From contig BSBM01000442.1 in NCBI GenBank assembly GCA_027924585.1, positions 7,068,001-7,132,000 on the forward strand: a DNA stretch of 64,000 nt. Direction: 5' to 3'. The notes beneath the pieces were generated by a model. It searched no databases, was not told the DNA's origin, and saw only the letters and a program-made list of their open reading frames with translations. Made by a program: the position numbers and the translations under genes. Source of the DNA: Larix kaempferi. Taxonomy: Eukaryota; Streptophyta; Pinopsida; Pinales; Pinaceae. This document shows, one piece after another, positions 1-11,340 of the stretch; within the stretch, counting starts at the first letter, position 1, and each line of letters begins with the position of its first letter.

Positions 1-664
1 ACCGCAAAGCTTCGTCCATGCAAGGACAAAAGTAAGTACATTGCATGTCCCTACATAATAAGAAAGGATTCTTGACTTTGATTTTCTGACCCTTAGCTAA
101 AGAGTCTTTAGTTGACAATGTACCATCAGTATGATGTCCAGAGGTTGACAGTACAGGCCGTTCCGAGTCTTGTGACCATACTTCTAAGACCTTGGGAATA
201 CCATGGAAATCCTTAATAAAATGGGACCCCTCACAAAGCTTTCAAGGGAATTTAGTTTTACGAAGATTTGAAATAGGTACATCGATACTCCCAGCATGAT
301 GATCAGTGGATGGTGAGTTTCCAACATGATGTTCAGAGGTTGGAGCTTTGACCTTCTGCTTAGTGTTCTTCTTCTTACCCTTCCTTTTATTCTTCTTCTT
401 ATCCACCTGTTTACTAACATCACAAATTTCAGTAGGTGAAGAAGAAGAAAGGTAGGCTGACTCAACATTCGACAAAGAAGGATAAGGATCAACGTGAGGT
501 TGATTCTCTTGTGGGGGAGGACTGTGATTCGAAACAATAGCTGCACTTGGGATAACCGGATTGGAGAACAACCATATTGGTAATACTATAGTCAATTCGG
601 GAAGGCTCAATGTGGCCATGAAGGGAGGACCAATACTTCCAAATGGAGGAGAAACAAAAGACAT
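1..664 (-). pseudogene. Element H gag C-terminal remnant with zinc-knuckle motifs
   Basis: An open frame from 664 to 242 and its continuation after a stop encode a proline/serine-rich stretch, a lysine-rich patch (KKKNKRKGKKK), then a knuckle-like KLCEGSHFIKDF segment whose first Cys is replaced by a stop, and a second Cys-rich motif (LLCRDMQCTYFCPC) near the window edge. The C-X2-C-X3-H-X4-C spacing resembles the better preserved knuckle of element G at about 26392-26440, so I read this as gag of the same lineage. Protease and pol would lie left of the window. It is broken by at least one stop. Assignment to gag is an inference from knuckle form and from the PBS and LTR located upstream on the same strand. 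Confidence 0.5.
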
Positions 665-2440
665 ACCCTAAAAAGGGGTCTCTTGGTTGGTAGTATTGGA
701 AGAGTTTTCCATATCTAAACTCTCTAAGAACCTCGAAACTACCACACAAATCAAACACTACTCAAATCTAAAAGCAACAAGCAGTCTATGAAAGGGATGG
801 GTAAATAAGCCATATCCTCATAGGATTATCAAATTGTCACAACTCGTAATATACTGTAGGGTCCAATAGTTATACTCGGCCCAATATTTTAGAGCACTAA
901 CCAGGGAGGATTGGGACCATACCCCTGACTCTATAACCCGACTACCTAGCAGTACATACGAAGTAATCTCCCCGAGTGCTATTATCGGTGTATTGCAACA
1001 ATAAGACGGCTAATAGGTTTACTCAGATAGTTCTAGGACACTAAAAGGGTCTCCCGATATACACAAGGTACGTGGGAGTTCAAATCCATAGTAGTGCTGT
1101 CTAATGCACAACCGTACGAAAGGGGCCTTCCTTTATACCGTCGAGTACGTGAAGTACCTTTCTATATACCCGAAGGTACATGAAAGGATGTTCGATATAC
1201 CAACGAGTATGTGGAAGAACCACACAGACCCCAGAATACAGTGCAGGAAAATAACGACAGCTCCTACGCTTTAAGACGCCGAAACACGTCTCTAACCTAT
1301 CATTGAAGTTGCTAAGAATTTTAACTTAACTAGCGCTTGATTTTATCTTATGCGGTTAAGTGAATGCATGAAATGTAGACTTGCAAAGTAAACAAGATGC
1401 ATCACTAATCTAAATGAAATGCAAATATTTTATTTTTCGATCAAGTCCTACTTAAAGAGAGAGTAAGAGGTTCTTTTTCCCAAGTGAACAACCCTATGCA
1501 AATGCCATTTTAACTTTTTCAAACATGGTAGAAACAAGCCAATCCATACCAAAGAAAAAAATATTTGGAAACCTTAATATGTGTCAAAACAACTGTAGGA
1601 TACACGATTCAAAAATGCAATTCATTTCACTTAAAAATGCATGCAAAATACTAGTTTTGACTAAAGGGGCCAAGCATGGCTCCAAATCTCAAGAAGACCC
1701 AAAAAAAGAGAAATCCTTTTGCTTTAGCAAATAATGAGAGAGTAGATCTTTAATGAAAATAAGAAGGGATCTAATCGCTGTTTCCAAACAAGAAAGAAAA
1801 TTTTCTAACCCCTAACTATGCAAAAGCTAAAAGTACCTTTCTTTTCTTTTTATAAAACTCATATCTGAACCAAAACAAGACTAGCTAAAAGCATAACTCT
1901 TTTTGGAATTTTCATAAATATTTCAAATCTAAGAAAGAAAGAGAAAATAAAGTTATTTCCTTAAACTAAGATGGAAACAAAATATTTTCTTCTCTTCAAT
2001 TGTAGAAAGCAGAAAACACTGTACCAACCCAGTCACAAACCAAGCAATAGGGAACTGAAAGGTCTGGGCAGGAAATCAAGCCAAAAATCAACAGGTCGAC
2101 ACGGGCTGCAGGTATACACCAGAGCTTCGGTGGGTTATCAACTCGGTCTGCTAAGGAGTAAAGTGCGGCAGCGCCGCACTCTGTCCTAAGTAAAAGTGTG
2201 TCAGTATGACAATGACGCATTGTACATGAAGGTAAAGTGCGTTGAGAGACCCAGAAATTTGAAAAAAGAAATATTTTCAAGCCAAATCAATAGAATTCAG
2301 GGTGTGAGACCTAAAGGGAATTATACAGTGGCATATAGACAGTCAGATCTACCAATTGGATGTGATCTAACAAGTGAAAATCAAGCCAAATCTAATTAAA
2401 AATAAGGCAAGCAATGAAATCTACAACTTAAATAACTCGA
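665..2440 (-). other. Element H leader between PBS and gag
   Basis: This 1.8 kb stretch has no convincing coding frame. It holds degenerate units of about 45 bases around 1050-1215 in which a TATAC/ATATACC core is followed by GAGTACGTGAAG-like sequence, and a compact inverted repeat at 2162-2180. A long untranslated leader between PBS and gag also occurs in element G. Short plus-strand ORFs here are not supported. Confidence 0.45.
2162..2180. repeat. GC-rich perfect hairpin in the H leader
   Basis: AGTGCGGC at 2162-2169 and GCCGCACT at 2173-2180 form an 8-bp perfect stem around a 3-base loop. It lies about 260 bases downstream of the PBS in the transcript direction, where retroelement RNAs often carry dimerisation or packaging structures. 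That role is only a suggestion. Confidence 0.5.
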
Positions 2441-2458
2441 TCCCCAGTGGAGTCACCG
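2441..2458 (-). other. Primer-binding site of element H
   Basis: On the minus strand this reads CGGTGACTCCACTGGGGA, directly after the LTR end ATTAACA plus a few bases. It matches the PBS of element G (TGGTGACTCCATTGGGG) and differs from the initiator-Met type used by elements A, C and F. This PBS type is known from Tat-like Ty3/gypsy elements. Confidence 0.7.
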
Positions 2459-2462
2459 ATTT

Positions 2463-3392
2463 TGTTAATGGATAAATATGTCGGTGCAGACACCAACTGA
2501 TCTCCCTTGTCCGAATGGTTCAGATCTAGAACAAAGAAAAACAAGAGTGAAAACCTTTCCCTAGATCTATCAAATTACTTGAATACAAAGAGTCAATTCC
2601 AAAACTTATTTACGAAGGTCATCCTCGTAGCTTGAATCTTTCGCAATATTGCTTGTTGATGAAGAGATTACCTGCAAAATATTCAAAAGGACAAAGACAA
2701 GAGACTACAAGATAACATGATACATCTAAGCAATTGACCAAGGAGAACTACTATAAATTAAATTACACATCATTTATGGGAAAGGAAGACATTGATGTAT
2801 TAATGAAAATAGAGGAAAGAATTACAACCAATGAAGCCTTGGTGTTGAAGATCCTTTCCAATGGAACCTTGCCTCAATTTTCCAAACATGGAAGAATGGA
2901 TTCCTGGCTCCATTTCTACAGCATTTGGCTACCCTCCTTTCAACCCCCCTATCGCATGAAGAGGAGCTTCATTTATAGGCCAAAAGATATGAGGAGGAGA
3001 GGAGAGGATTAGGGAGAAGGAGGAGGTGGGATCTTACTAAGCTGGGAGGCGAGTAATATCCACCCTATATGGAAGGGATAATCCTCCACGAGGGTCTCCT
3101 TCGAGAGACTTCTCGAAAATTCTCCTTTTTCCCTTCGTACAGGCATCGATGCACCCTATACACTAGCAACATGTGTCAGTGACGAATGTTTTAATGGAGC
3201 AAGGTGCATCTATCAGGAAAGACGTGCTTTTCTAGAAGGAAAGGTGTATCGGACTCTCTAAACAGGGTTTTTTTAGGGAAAAACCCTCGTGACTCATCTT
3301 CCAAGGATTCTGGTCAAGTACTTCAGGGATTTAGGCAAGGATAAAGTGTACATGGTTTGTAATCATGATGAGTACAAAATTTCTGTGTAACA
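2463..3392 (-). repeat. 5' LTR of element H (outer edge tentative)
   Basis: The inner edge is clear: on the minus strand the LTR ends in ATTAACA just before the PBS. The outer edge is placed at 3392, where plus-strand TGTAACA gives a TGTTA start matching the TAACA end. The second LTR is outside the window, so neither the outer edge nor a target duplication can be checked. Confidence 0.45.
2970..2977 (-). promoter_or_regulatory. TATA box in H LTR
   Basis: The minus strand reads TATAAATG about 510 bases before the LTR inner edge, a normal position for an LTR U3 promoter. Confidence 0.5.
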
Positions 3393-3395
3393 CAC

Positions 3396-3806
3396 CTATA
3401 CTTACAACATATTGACTTTTGCATGTTTTAGATAAAAAAAACAAAAAAAAGAGAGAAAATGTTTTAGTTTTTATAACTTTACTTTTGTTGTAGGTTGTTC
3501 AGACATTTTTTGCTATAGATTTAATGCTTTGGTGCTCTTGAAGCCTAGATACCTCTCATGGATAATGGTCATTTTTTGTGATTATACTAAAATCCATTAT
3601 CCAAGGGTGCCTTTCTTTGAGATATTGATTTATAAGTTGTTAGTATAGTGTCCATGCCACCTATACTTATAACATATTGACTTTTGCATGTTTTAGTTAA
3701 AAAAACAGAGAGATTTTTTTTATAGTTTTTCTAACTTTACTTTTGTTTTAGGTTGTTCTGATATTTTTTGTTCCAAATTTAATGATTTGGTGTTCTTTCA
3801 TCCCTC
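3396..3806. repeat. Direct repeat of about 145 bp in non-coding DNA
   Basis: Copies at about 3396-3546 and 3661-3806 both start with CCTATACTTA, contain a TTGACTTTTGCATGTTTTAG block, an A-rich tract and a GTTTTAGGTTGTTC/GTTGTAGGTTGTTC block, and end near TTTAATG.TTTGGTG. The DNA between them holds the perfect inverted repeat TGGATAATGG (3559-3568) / CCATTATCCA (3594-3603). No coding potential is seen. Confidence 0.7.
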
Positions 3807-4137
3807 TCCTCTCACTTGTTCCAGAACCATTTCAAGTACAACTTATTACAGATCATTCTTGCTACAAATCCTTTCACAACCATGTCACCATTTACATTCA
3901 CCATGTTGGAGCAAAATACCTTCTCCATAGCATAATTCTCCTACATAGTGACCTAAACCTTGACTTCATGACTCTAGTGGGACAAAAATCACTCCTATTG
4001 ACCTCCCGTGTCACCCTAGAGCCTAATTATAAACTCGAAGGGTCCCAAAACACCTCCTATTCCAATGATATCAAACCCTAATGTCCATTTTTGGCTGACC
4101 TAAGCACATTCCTAGATCTGGCGTGCCTTCCTTGATT
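3807..4137. other. Unassigned spacer, no gene seen
   Basis: A 99-codon open stretch exists here but has no recognisable motif and no relative elsewhere in the window. I see no supported feature up to the element F target site (AGGGG, 4138-4142). Confidence 0.4.
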
Positions 4138-4142
4138 AGGGG

Positions 4143-4718
4143 TGATCTAGGTTGTGTCCAGGAAGCACGAGGGGGACAACAGTTCAACTGAATGAGTCAG
4201 CTCTGTTATGGCGGAAGCTATAAGAATAAGCAGAATGAGCAAAAGCAGGTTTACACTACACAGATAATCAAATATACACACAGACAAAATGCATGAATGC
4301 GAAATGATTCTATTACTGGGTGAAATACCGATCTGATCATATATGTTACAATATTATACATGCTTATATAGAATTATGAGATGCTTGGGTTCCTTCTCGT
4401 TACGTTTAGTTACAAAGAAGTTAGGACGGTTCAACAGTTCAACCGTTACAGTCGACTGGAAGACAGAGAGACAATCTGTCAAAGTTCGACAGTCGCTGGT
4501 CGCATGTCGATGTCGTGAACTGTGAGGTTGCTGAACATGTCGAAGGTGCGAATGTGTCGAGGTGTCTCGAAGTCGAGACTCGTCGGAGTTGTGTCGAACT
4601 CAAAACCTGTCGGAGATAACCTGTCGGACTGGAAACTCGTCGAGTCGAATTTGTGTCGAAGTTGAAACTTGTCAAAGTTGTATCAACGTCGATGAATTTC
4701 CAATTGAGATACAGATTA
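4143..4718 (-). repeat. 3' LTR of element F
   Basis: It aligns over its whole length with 9322-9894, including the TATATAAG box (minus strand, 4363-4370) and a U3 region crowded with GTCGA motifs. Its outer flank is TSD AGGGG. Confidence 0.92.
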
Positions 4719-4734
4719 GACCTCCTTCCTTAAG
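4719..4734 (-). other. Polypurine tract of element F
   Basis: The minus strand reads CTTAAGGAAGGAGGTC directly before the 3' LTR, the normal place of the plus-strand primer. Confidence 0.7.
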
Positions 4735-6313
4735 AAACAATGGTCCCCATTGTTTGCTCGTGAAGGTGAGGAAACCTGTCGGTCAATTCAGTAACGAAGT
4801 ACCACTTTCCTTGAGATGGGAACTGGCCAACTTTGGAAACCTGAAACAAGGGAATTGTGTTCATCCTTGTATGGCATACTCGTCGTCACACAATGGTGTC
4901 GCAAGGAAGAGGCTCCTGAACATCTGGATGGATGTCTTCGGGTTCTACTGTCTGCAAGTTGTTCTGTTCCAATAAGGGTGCATGGTATGGTCAAAGTAGA
5001 TCCACATTAAATATGGGACGTAGACCCAGGAATGCAGGAATGTCGAGCTGGATATCGTTTTTGCCAATCTGTCAAAGAATGATGTACGGACCATATCGCA
5101 AAGGCTTGAGCTTTTTGAATGGACCTGTGAAGCGCTCCTTCTTGAGATGTAACCAGACCTTATCCCCAATTTGGAATGAATGAGGAATACGATCCTTTTC
5201 ATGTCGAGCCTTAGCTTTCTCGCTTGCTCTTTGCAACATTTCCTGTACTTTCTTCTGGATGTCGCATATCTGATCTTTGAACTTGACTGCTTTATCAACT
5301 TCTCGCTGGTTGTAGTCGGTGTCGCTCTGCTGTGTCGAGGAGCTGATCAAGTCGATAGGCGCTGAGAGCTAAAATCTACAACAAAATTCAAATGGACTCT
5401 TTCCTGTAGAGCTGTGCTGAGCTCGATTGTAGCTGTGCTGGATGTATGGAAGACTTTCATCCCATGTGCGTTGATGCTGGTGATTGTACATGCGAAGCAA
5501 TTGTAATACTAAGTGATTCAAAACTTCTGTCTATCCGTCAGTTTGAGGATGGAAAGTTGTCGACAATGAGAGTCGTGTGTCTAGAAATTGCCAGAGGGTA
5601 TTCCAAAAGATGCCGACGAATCTGGAATCTCGGTCGGAAATAATGGTCGTGGGTAAAACATAGTGTTTCCAAACATGTGTAAAGAAGAGATGAGTGTTCT
5701 GCTGCGCTGTCATGGTATTCTTACATGGTATGAGAATGACCATCTTGGAAAATCGATCGACTACTACTAATATCGCATCATGCTGATGTCTGGTAGTAGG
5801 AAAACCTGTCAAGTAGTCCATAGAAATAGATTCCCACGGTCGACTAGGAACTGGCAGAGGTGCGTACAATCTCTGTCATCGATTAGGAGGTTTAGAAATG
5901 GTACAAACCATGCATGATCGAATGTACTTGTTGACGTCGGATTTAAGTGTAGGCCAAAAGAAATACTTTTGCAGAATAGAAAGTGTCTTTGCTACTCCAA
6001 AGTGTCCTGCAGTCTTGCTGTAGTGCGCGTCCCAAATGAGCTGCTGTCGCTGCTCACCGGTCGGTACACAAAGCTGCCCAAGCTTGTATAGCAAGGTGTC
6101 TTTTAGGAAATAGTCAGAATCTGAGGTCGATGACTTGTTAGTCTGTAACTGTCGGAAGGCTGCTGAGAAGTCGCTGTCGTCCTCATACAACTGTGGCCAA
6201 GTGGTTGTGTCGTATCCCTGCATACTCATCACTGTCAAAAGGAGAGTAATGGGTGGTTGACTGAGGCAATTGGTGGTAGCGTTATCTTTACCTTTTCGAT
6301 ACTTAATCACCAA
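4735..6313 (-). pseudogene. Element F integrase, broken
   Basis: The zinc-binding N-terminus is visible as HYSKTAGHFG followed by CMVC at about 5900-6040. The catalytic core follows with SMDYLTGFP (first Asp), IISDRDSRFVG (second Asp) and a HPQTDGQTE segment (Glu). The C-terminal part has a GDKVWLHLKKERF motif typical of the integrase DNA-binding region; the last residues before the PPT might be a degraded chromodomain-like tail, though I cannot show that. Several stops (one at the start of the core segment) and frame changes disable it. The 6313 end is the start of an open stretch that begins in the linker after RNase H. Confidence 0.88.
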
Positions 6314-7500
6314 CTGAAATTACTGTAGGTAATTAATCCACTTGAGTTGTCAGTTTGTCTGCAACTTTGGTTGTGTTAGAGCGAATTGTAGAGGCTTGTG
6401 ATTAGTGAGATTGACCGTTTCCTTGCCAAGGATGTAATTCCTCAGTTGCTTGAGAGCTTGCACAATGGCGTACAGTTCTTTTTCGTACGTCGAGTATCTT
6501 CTAACTATGTCGTTAAAAGCCTCGAAATGAAAATTGATTGGGTGACCAGATTGAGTGATCACTGCACCCAAGGCATAGTCCGATGCGTTCGTCTCAATCT
6601 CAAACGACTGATGCAAAACAGGTAACACAAGTACTGGTGTAGTGTAGAGCTTGTGCTGGAGCTATTCAAAATATGCTTGATGTGTTGCTGTCCACTGGAA
6701 GACAGTTTTTCCATTTCCCTTCGTCAACTGATTCAAGGGCCAGGCTATGTGATTGAAGCCGAGTATGAATCCTTGAAATAAATTTTCCAAACCAAGAAAA
6801 ATTCTTAGTTCTTGAATGTTTCTAGGAATGGGCCAATCTTTAAGGATCTGTACTTTGTCTGGATCGACATGAATGCCTACAGAGTCAATTACATACCCCA
6901 AATATTTGATGTTAGTCATCGCAAAAGAGCACTTGTGCATGTTCACATAGAGCCGATGTTGCTGGAGAGTGTCGAGGACTTGTTGAAGATGTCTGACATG
7001 TTCTTCCCATGATCGACTGAAATTAGTATATCGTCAAGATAGACAATAAACCATTTGCCGATGAAAGGTCGAAGAAGGTTATCCATATGTCGCATGAAGG
7101 TTGCAGGTGCGTTGGTTAAGCCGAAAGGCATGACTAACCATTCAAACAATCCTTCCTTGGTCTTGAAAGCAGTTTTCCACACATCTGAGGGATCGATTGG
7201 AATCTGATGATACCCCTACTTGAGGTCGAGATTAGTACAGAATTTAGAACCTTCCAGATAGTCGAAGATCTCATCTATCCGTGGCAGAGGGTACTGATTC
7301 TTCACCGATATTTTTTTGAGAGCTCTATAGTCGATGCACATGTGCCAAGTCCCGTCTTTCTTCGGAACTAGGACGACTGAACTTCCACAAGGAGAGGAGC
7401 TGGGTTGGATATGACCTTTGTCGATTAATTCTTGGATTTGTCTGCGAATCTCTTCATTTTCGATAATGGATCTTCTGTAAACAGATGCGTCAGGAAAAGA
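6314..7500 (-). pseudogene. Element F reverse transcriptase and RNase H, broken
   Basis: RT motifs occur in order: [29 protein letters not shown] and the catalytic YLDD in [10 protein letters not shown] (about 7030). Thumb and RNase H follow, with IETNASDYALGAVI (the catalytic Asp of the usual TDAS motif is changed to Asn), the YEKELYAIV motif and LTNHKPLQF (usual TDHKPL, Asp to Asn). A frameshift just after YLDD and several stops break the frame. The RT type is chromovirus-like ([13 protein letters not shown]). Confidence 0.9.
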
Positions 7501-7812
7501 AGAACCAGGAACAAGTTCAATAGAGTGTTTTACCTGACAATGTTGAGGTACTCCGTCTGGAGCTTGAAAGAGGTTCTGGTACTCATCGAGAATATGATCG
7601 ACTTGCTGCTTCTGTCAAGAAATGCATTGGTCAGTGACTCGACTCATCACTGCAGTCTTCTTAGAATGTTGCGGCTTGATCATGATTAATGTGAACTTCT
7701 GAGCATGATTGATGAGCTTCTTTGTCTGTTTGGCAGATATCAATGCAACTGTTGGTGTAGGTTGACGCTCTGGTATACTGAACCATTGATTTCGGATTCT
7801 GACAATCACCTT

Positions 7813-8340
7813 CTAGGGCCGTGACTGATAACTTCCAGGTCTATCCCAGAGGTAAGGTTTCCCAAACAAGGCGTCGACTACAGAGAGTGGTGCCACATCA
7901 CAGAGTACTTCATCTTCAAAAGGATTTATGAAGCAGGAGAGTTTGCATTGTCGAGTGATCCGAAGTTCTTGTCCATACTTCATCCAACCGATGTTGTAAG
8001 GATGAGGATACAGAGTAGTGACAAGACCTAGTTTCTTCACGAGATCTTCAGAAACGAAGTTCTTTTGGCTCCTGTTGTCCATAATCAGATGCAATGGGTT
8101 GCTCTGGACCCATATCCGTGTATGGAACAGGCGTTCTCGTTCCTCCTCGTTGACGATAGTCGAGGCTACTGGAGTGGTCGAGGTCAAAAGGGTCAATGCG
8201 TTTGGATCATATTCGTCCACCGTCTTGTTTAATGCGTCGGAGGTCGACACTTTTGCCAAAAATGTCTTCCAAGCTTTACATTCAGACGTATCATGCCAAG
8301 ATGAGTGGTGGTAATCACACCATTTTTTGGTCGGTGATTA
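7813..8340 (-). pseudogene. Element F protease and gag zinc finger
   Basis: A WCDYHHSSWHDTSEC segment at about 8270-8320 is the nucleocapsid-like finger. Downstream, LHLIMDNRSQKNFV marks the retropepsin active site with D-N-R where D-S-G is usual; sister element C has D-N-G, so the Asn is probably a family feature and the Arg a mutation. The segment ends in a SVVDALFGKPYLWDR motif that leads into the protease-RT linker. Confidence 0.8.
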
Positions 8341-9180
8341 TTTGCTACGTTCCCTTTTGTGAAAAGGATTCTTACCGCGGCCTGGATTTGGTGGTGTCAG
8401 TTGAGAAGATTTCGACTTGTCGAAGTTGGCTGGTGCCTTCTTGTCGGGTGGTCGTCCTGATGTCGGATTTGTCGCGAAACATGCTTTTCCTTTATGCTTG
8501 GTTTCCAGTTTGTTGGCGTAGTGGAAAGCATCCACAAGCGTATTGACATTTAGAAATTCCATCTTCTGCTAAATGTACTGGGACAATCCGCTAACGTACT
8601 TCATAACAAGTAATTTCTCTTCTTCTTGGACGCCAAGTCTAGCCATGAGTCGGTAGAATTCATCGATGTAACTCTGTACTGATTGGTCTTTCCATTGCCT
8701 TAGCTGCTGCCACTTCTTATACTACTGCTCGAGGTATTTCGGTGGGTAAAATTCCTTCCGGATATGTTCGACGAATTTATCCTATGTGTTGATGGGGTCT
8801 TCGCTTTTCTCCATCTTTGTCGAGAGGTTCTCCCACTAGCAGTGCACAGATGTTGACATCTTTAAGGATGCAATGGTGATCTTGTCGATTTCTGAGAGTT
8901 GATTCACAACGTAATAGGATTCAAGTTATTGTACCCAATTGTCGACAAATTCCGCGTAAATATTACCTTCAAGATTCGGTATGTCCAAATTCATTTGCAC
9001 TTTGAAGGGGCTGATTTTATCGGAGTGAGTTCACGTCGAAAATCCTCAGGATGTCGAAGAAAATCGCGTGAGAATTTCGTTGAACTGGGCAAAAATTTTG
9101 GTCCTTTTTCGAGCCAGTGCTTGTTCAATAAGCTGTGCTGTCTCGTCAACGACATGTCTATCGTCTGTTTCTTCTGTCAT
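8341..9180 (-). pseudogene. Element F gag, heavily frameshifted
   Basis: The likely start is the minus-strand ATG at 9178-9180, about 130 bases after the PBS, where the predicted start MTEETD resembles MAEETD of element C at 47690. The C-terminal part (8338-8562) has the NTLVDAFHYANKLE segment shared with C. In between, the frame is broken repeatedly and is only followed by comparison with C. Confidence 0.7.
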
Positions 9181-9310
9181 TTCTGGAGGTAGCGTCTGCT
9201 TGAATTGCTGAGATTGTGAGCGAGTTTGAACCGGAATAAGTCAGGTAACTTTGAGAGAAGTGTATACACAGAACTTAAGCAAGAAACTGAGTGCTCTGAT
9301 TTGAGTCTGT

Positions 9311-9320
9311 TCTGATACCA
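9311..9320 (-). other. Primer-binding site of element F
   Basis: The minus strand reads TGGTATCAGA one base after the LTR end GATCA. This is complementary to the 3' end of initiator Met tRNA, the most common plant PBS. Confidence 0.85.
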
Positions 9321-9321
9321 A

Positions 9322-9894
9322 TGATCCAGGTCGTGTCCATGAAGCACGAGGGGGACAACAGTTCGACTGAATGAGTCATCTCTTTTATGGAGGAAGCTAT
9401 AAGACTAAGCAGACTGAGCAAAATCAGGTTTACACTACACAGATAACCAAATATACACACAAACAAAATGCAGGAATGCGAAATGATTATATTACTGGGT
9501 GAAATCCCGATCCGATCATATATGTTACAATATTATATATGCTTATATAGAATTCTGAGACGCTTGGGTGCCTGCCCATTACGTTCAGTTACAAAGAAGT
9601 TAGGACGGTTCAATAGTTCAACGGTTACAGTCGACTGAAAGATAGAGAGACAATATGTCGAATTTTAACACTCGCTGGTCGCATGTCGACGCTGCTTGTC
9701 GATGTCACGAATTGTGAGGTTGCTGAACATGTCGAAGGTGCGAATGTGTCGAGGTGTGTCGAAGTCGAGACTCGTCGGAGTTGTGTCGAATTCAAAACCT
9801 GTCGGAGATAACCTGTCGGACTGGAAACTTGTCGATTCGAAGTCGTGTCGAAGTTGTATCAACGTCGATGAATTGCCAACTGCGATGCGGATCA
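9322..9894 (-). repeat. 5' LTR of element F
   Basis: It starts (minus strand) TGATCCGCATCGC and ends GGATCA, next to the PBS. The promoter TATATAAG is at 9542-9549. The outer flank is TSD AGGGG at 9895-9899. U3 carries roughly a dozen GTCGA motifs, also seen in the LTR of C in another arrangement. Confidence 0.92.
9542..9549 (-). promoter_or_regulatory. TATA box in 5' LTR of element F
   Basis: TATATAAG on the minus strand, conserved at the same place in the 3' LTR (4363-4370) and in the LTR of element C (47330-47337). Confidence 0.75.
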
Positions 9895-9899
9895 AGGGG

Positions 9900-11340
9900 A
9901 ACTTTTCCCTGATTTTAAAATGACTAGAGTCCCAATTCAGTTCATAACTGAAATCACTCCCCTAATTTAGCTCCTAAACTGACCTTCATGTCTAAATTGA
10001 GCTAAATTGACCTTCATGTATAATTTTAACCATTAGCACATTTGTTGAGTCTCCTTAGGGTTTTTCATGTTCATTCAATCAGTTAATTGAGCATCCTTTA
10101 GTCAAAACCAGTGGTTGTGAAGTCATGAGTCAGTGTAAATTAGTTAAGGAGAGTAAGCATGGCTTACTAAGGGTCCTTGACTCTAGTTAAGCTTGACTAG
10201 ACTCTCTTACACTAGATAATAGTTTGAGTTTCCTCTTGACCTAATTCAAATTGCCTTCCTTTAAATATTGTTTACCTCCATTCATTCAAGTTAATGAAAT
10301 ACATCATTCTTTTCTTCCTATCCGCTTCTACTTTTTTGGTAATGATCTATAATGAATAATTTGTTGATTAGATGCTTGTTGATTTTATTTTCACCGTATA
10401 TCTCTTTATTTTATGGGCTTAGATCTATATGTTCAAATCTCATACACCATGTCTCCATTTCCATTTTTTATCTCTTCATCCGCCTTTCTCATTCTTCCCT
10501 TTGTCATGACTCTATTTGTAGAATCCATCATAATCTTCATAACCTGTAATTCCATCCTTAACGATTCATTTTTTGTTGGTTCGATGTTTGCTATGGAACC
10601 ATCAGTTTGTGTTTTCATGATCGACGTATGCTCTATATCACTCTATTTATGCTTTGATTCGTTGATTGCCACAGATCTTGCTAGTCTTGTCAGATCTACA
10701 ATTACTACTAATTCTGCTATTCCTGCTATGAGTTATCGATTTCTATGGATCCTTCAAATCCCCTCATTTCCACGATGCTTGTTATAGATCACTAGGATCC
10801 ATTGGATACCACTCCACAGGACTGATGTTGTACCATATGCTACTACTAGTTAAACTTATTGCATGCAAATTCCATTATTATTGAATCTTGCGATTGAATA
10901 GATGTATGCTTTCTTATTTATGTTTATAGTTTCATTTAATGTTGTATCATAGACATCCAAATTTTCATCCTTTCCAATTGTCTAATATTCATGCCAAGGA
11001 TGAGATATCACACTAGTTGGGGGAAAGGATGTTGTACCATTATGAATTTGTTTCTTTAGCATTATTGCTACTCTACTTCACCTATTTTCACCTACGTCAC
11101 CACATCTCTCACCGTGATTTCTTATCTTGTCACCTTACCATTTATACACCCTGTAGATATTTTTGCAGCCTCCATCTTTATACATTCCTTATTTGGCAGG
11201 TCCGAGGTCCATTGCCACTGCAACTCCATAATATTAGCTATTACTCCCTTACTATTATTGTTGCCACTAATCCTTTTATTTGCTACATATCATTGTCAAT
11301 TATGTTACAATGGGTGGTACTTCCATTCTCCATGAACCTC
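9900..11340. other. Unassigned AT-rich DNA
   Basis: No protein motif, LTR pair or RNA gene is recognised. Two overlapping open stretches at 10352-10787 are hydrophobic by composition only (TTC/ATT-rich DNA). The left edge is the resumed target of element F. Confidence 0.4.

Larger units (their letters stand above)
4143..9894 (-). mobile_element. Element F: complete but decayed Ty3/gypsy retrotransposon
   Basis: Two LTRs of 576 and 573 bp bound a minus-strand gag-protease-RT-RNase H-integrase order. The flanks carry the 5-bp target duplication AGGGG (4138-4142 and 9895-9899). The PBS (TGGTATCAGA, initiator Met) follows the right LTR and a purine tract precedes the left LTR. LTR ends are TGATC..GATCA in the 5' copy; the 3' copy starts TAATC. 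Coding DNA has many stops and frameshifts, so it is structurally complete but not autonomous. Element C is a sister copy in the opposite orientation. Confidence 0.92.

Noticed and set aside
1971-2399. Short plus-strand ORFs and a minus-strand ORF in the H leader
   Set aside because: They overlap each other and the leader of a minus-strand element, with no motif.
10352-10787. Two plus-strand ORFs of 65 and 124 codons
   Set aside because: Hydrophobic by TTC/ATT composition only, with no motif or relative.
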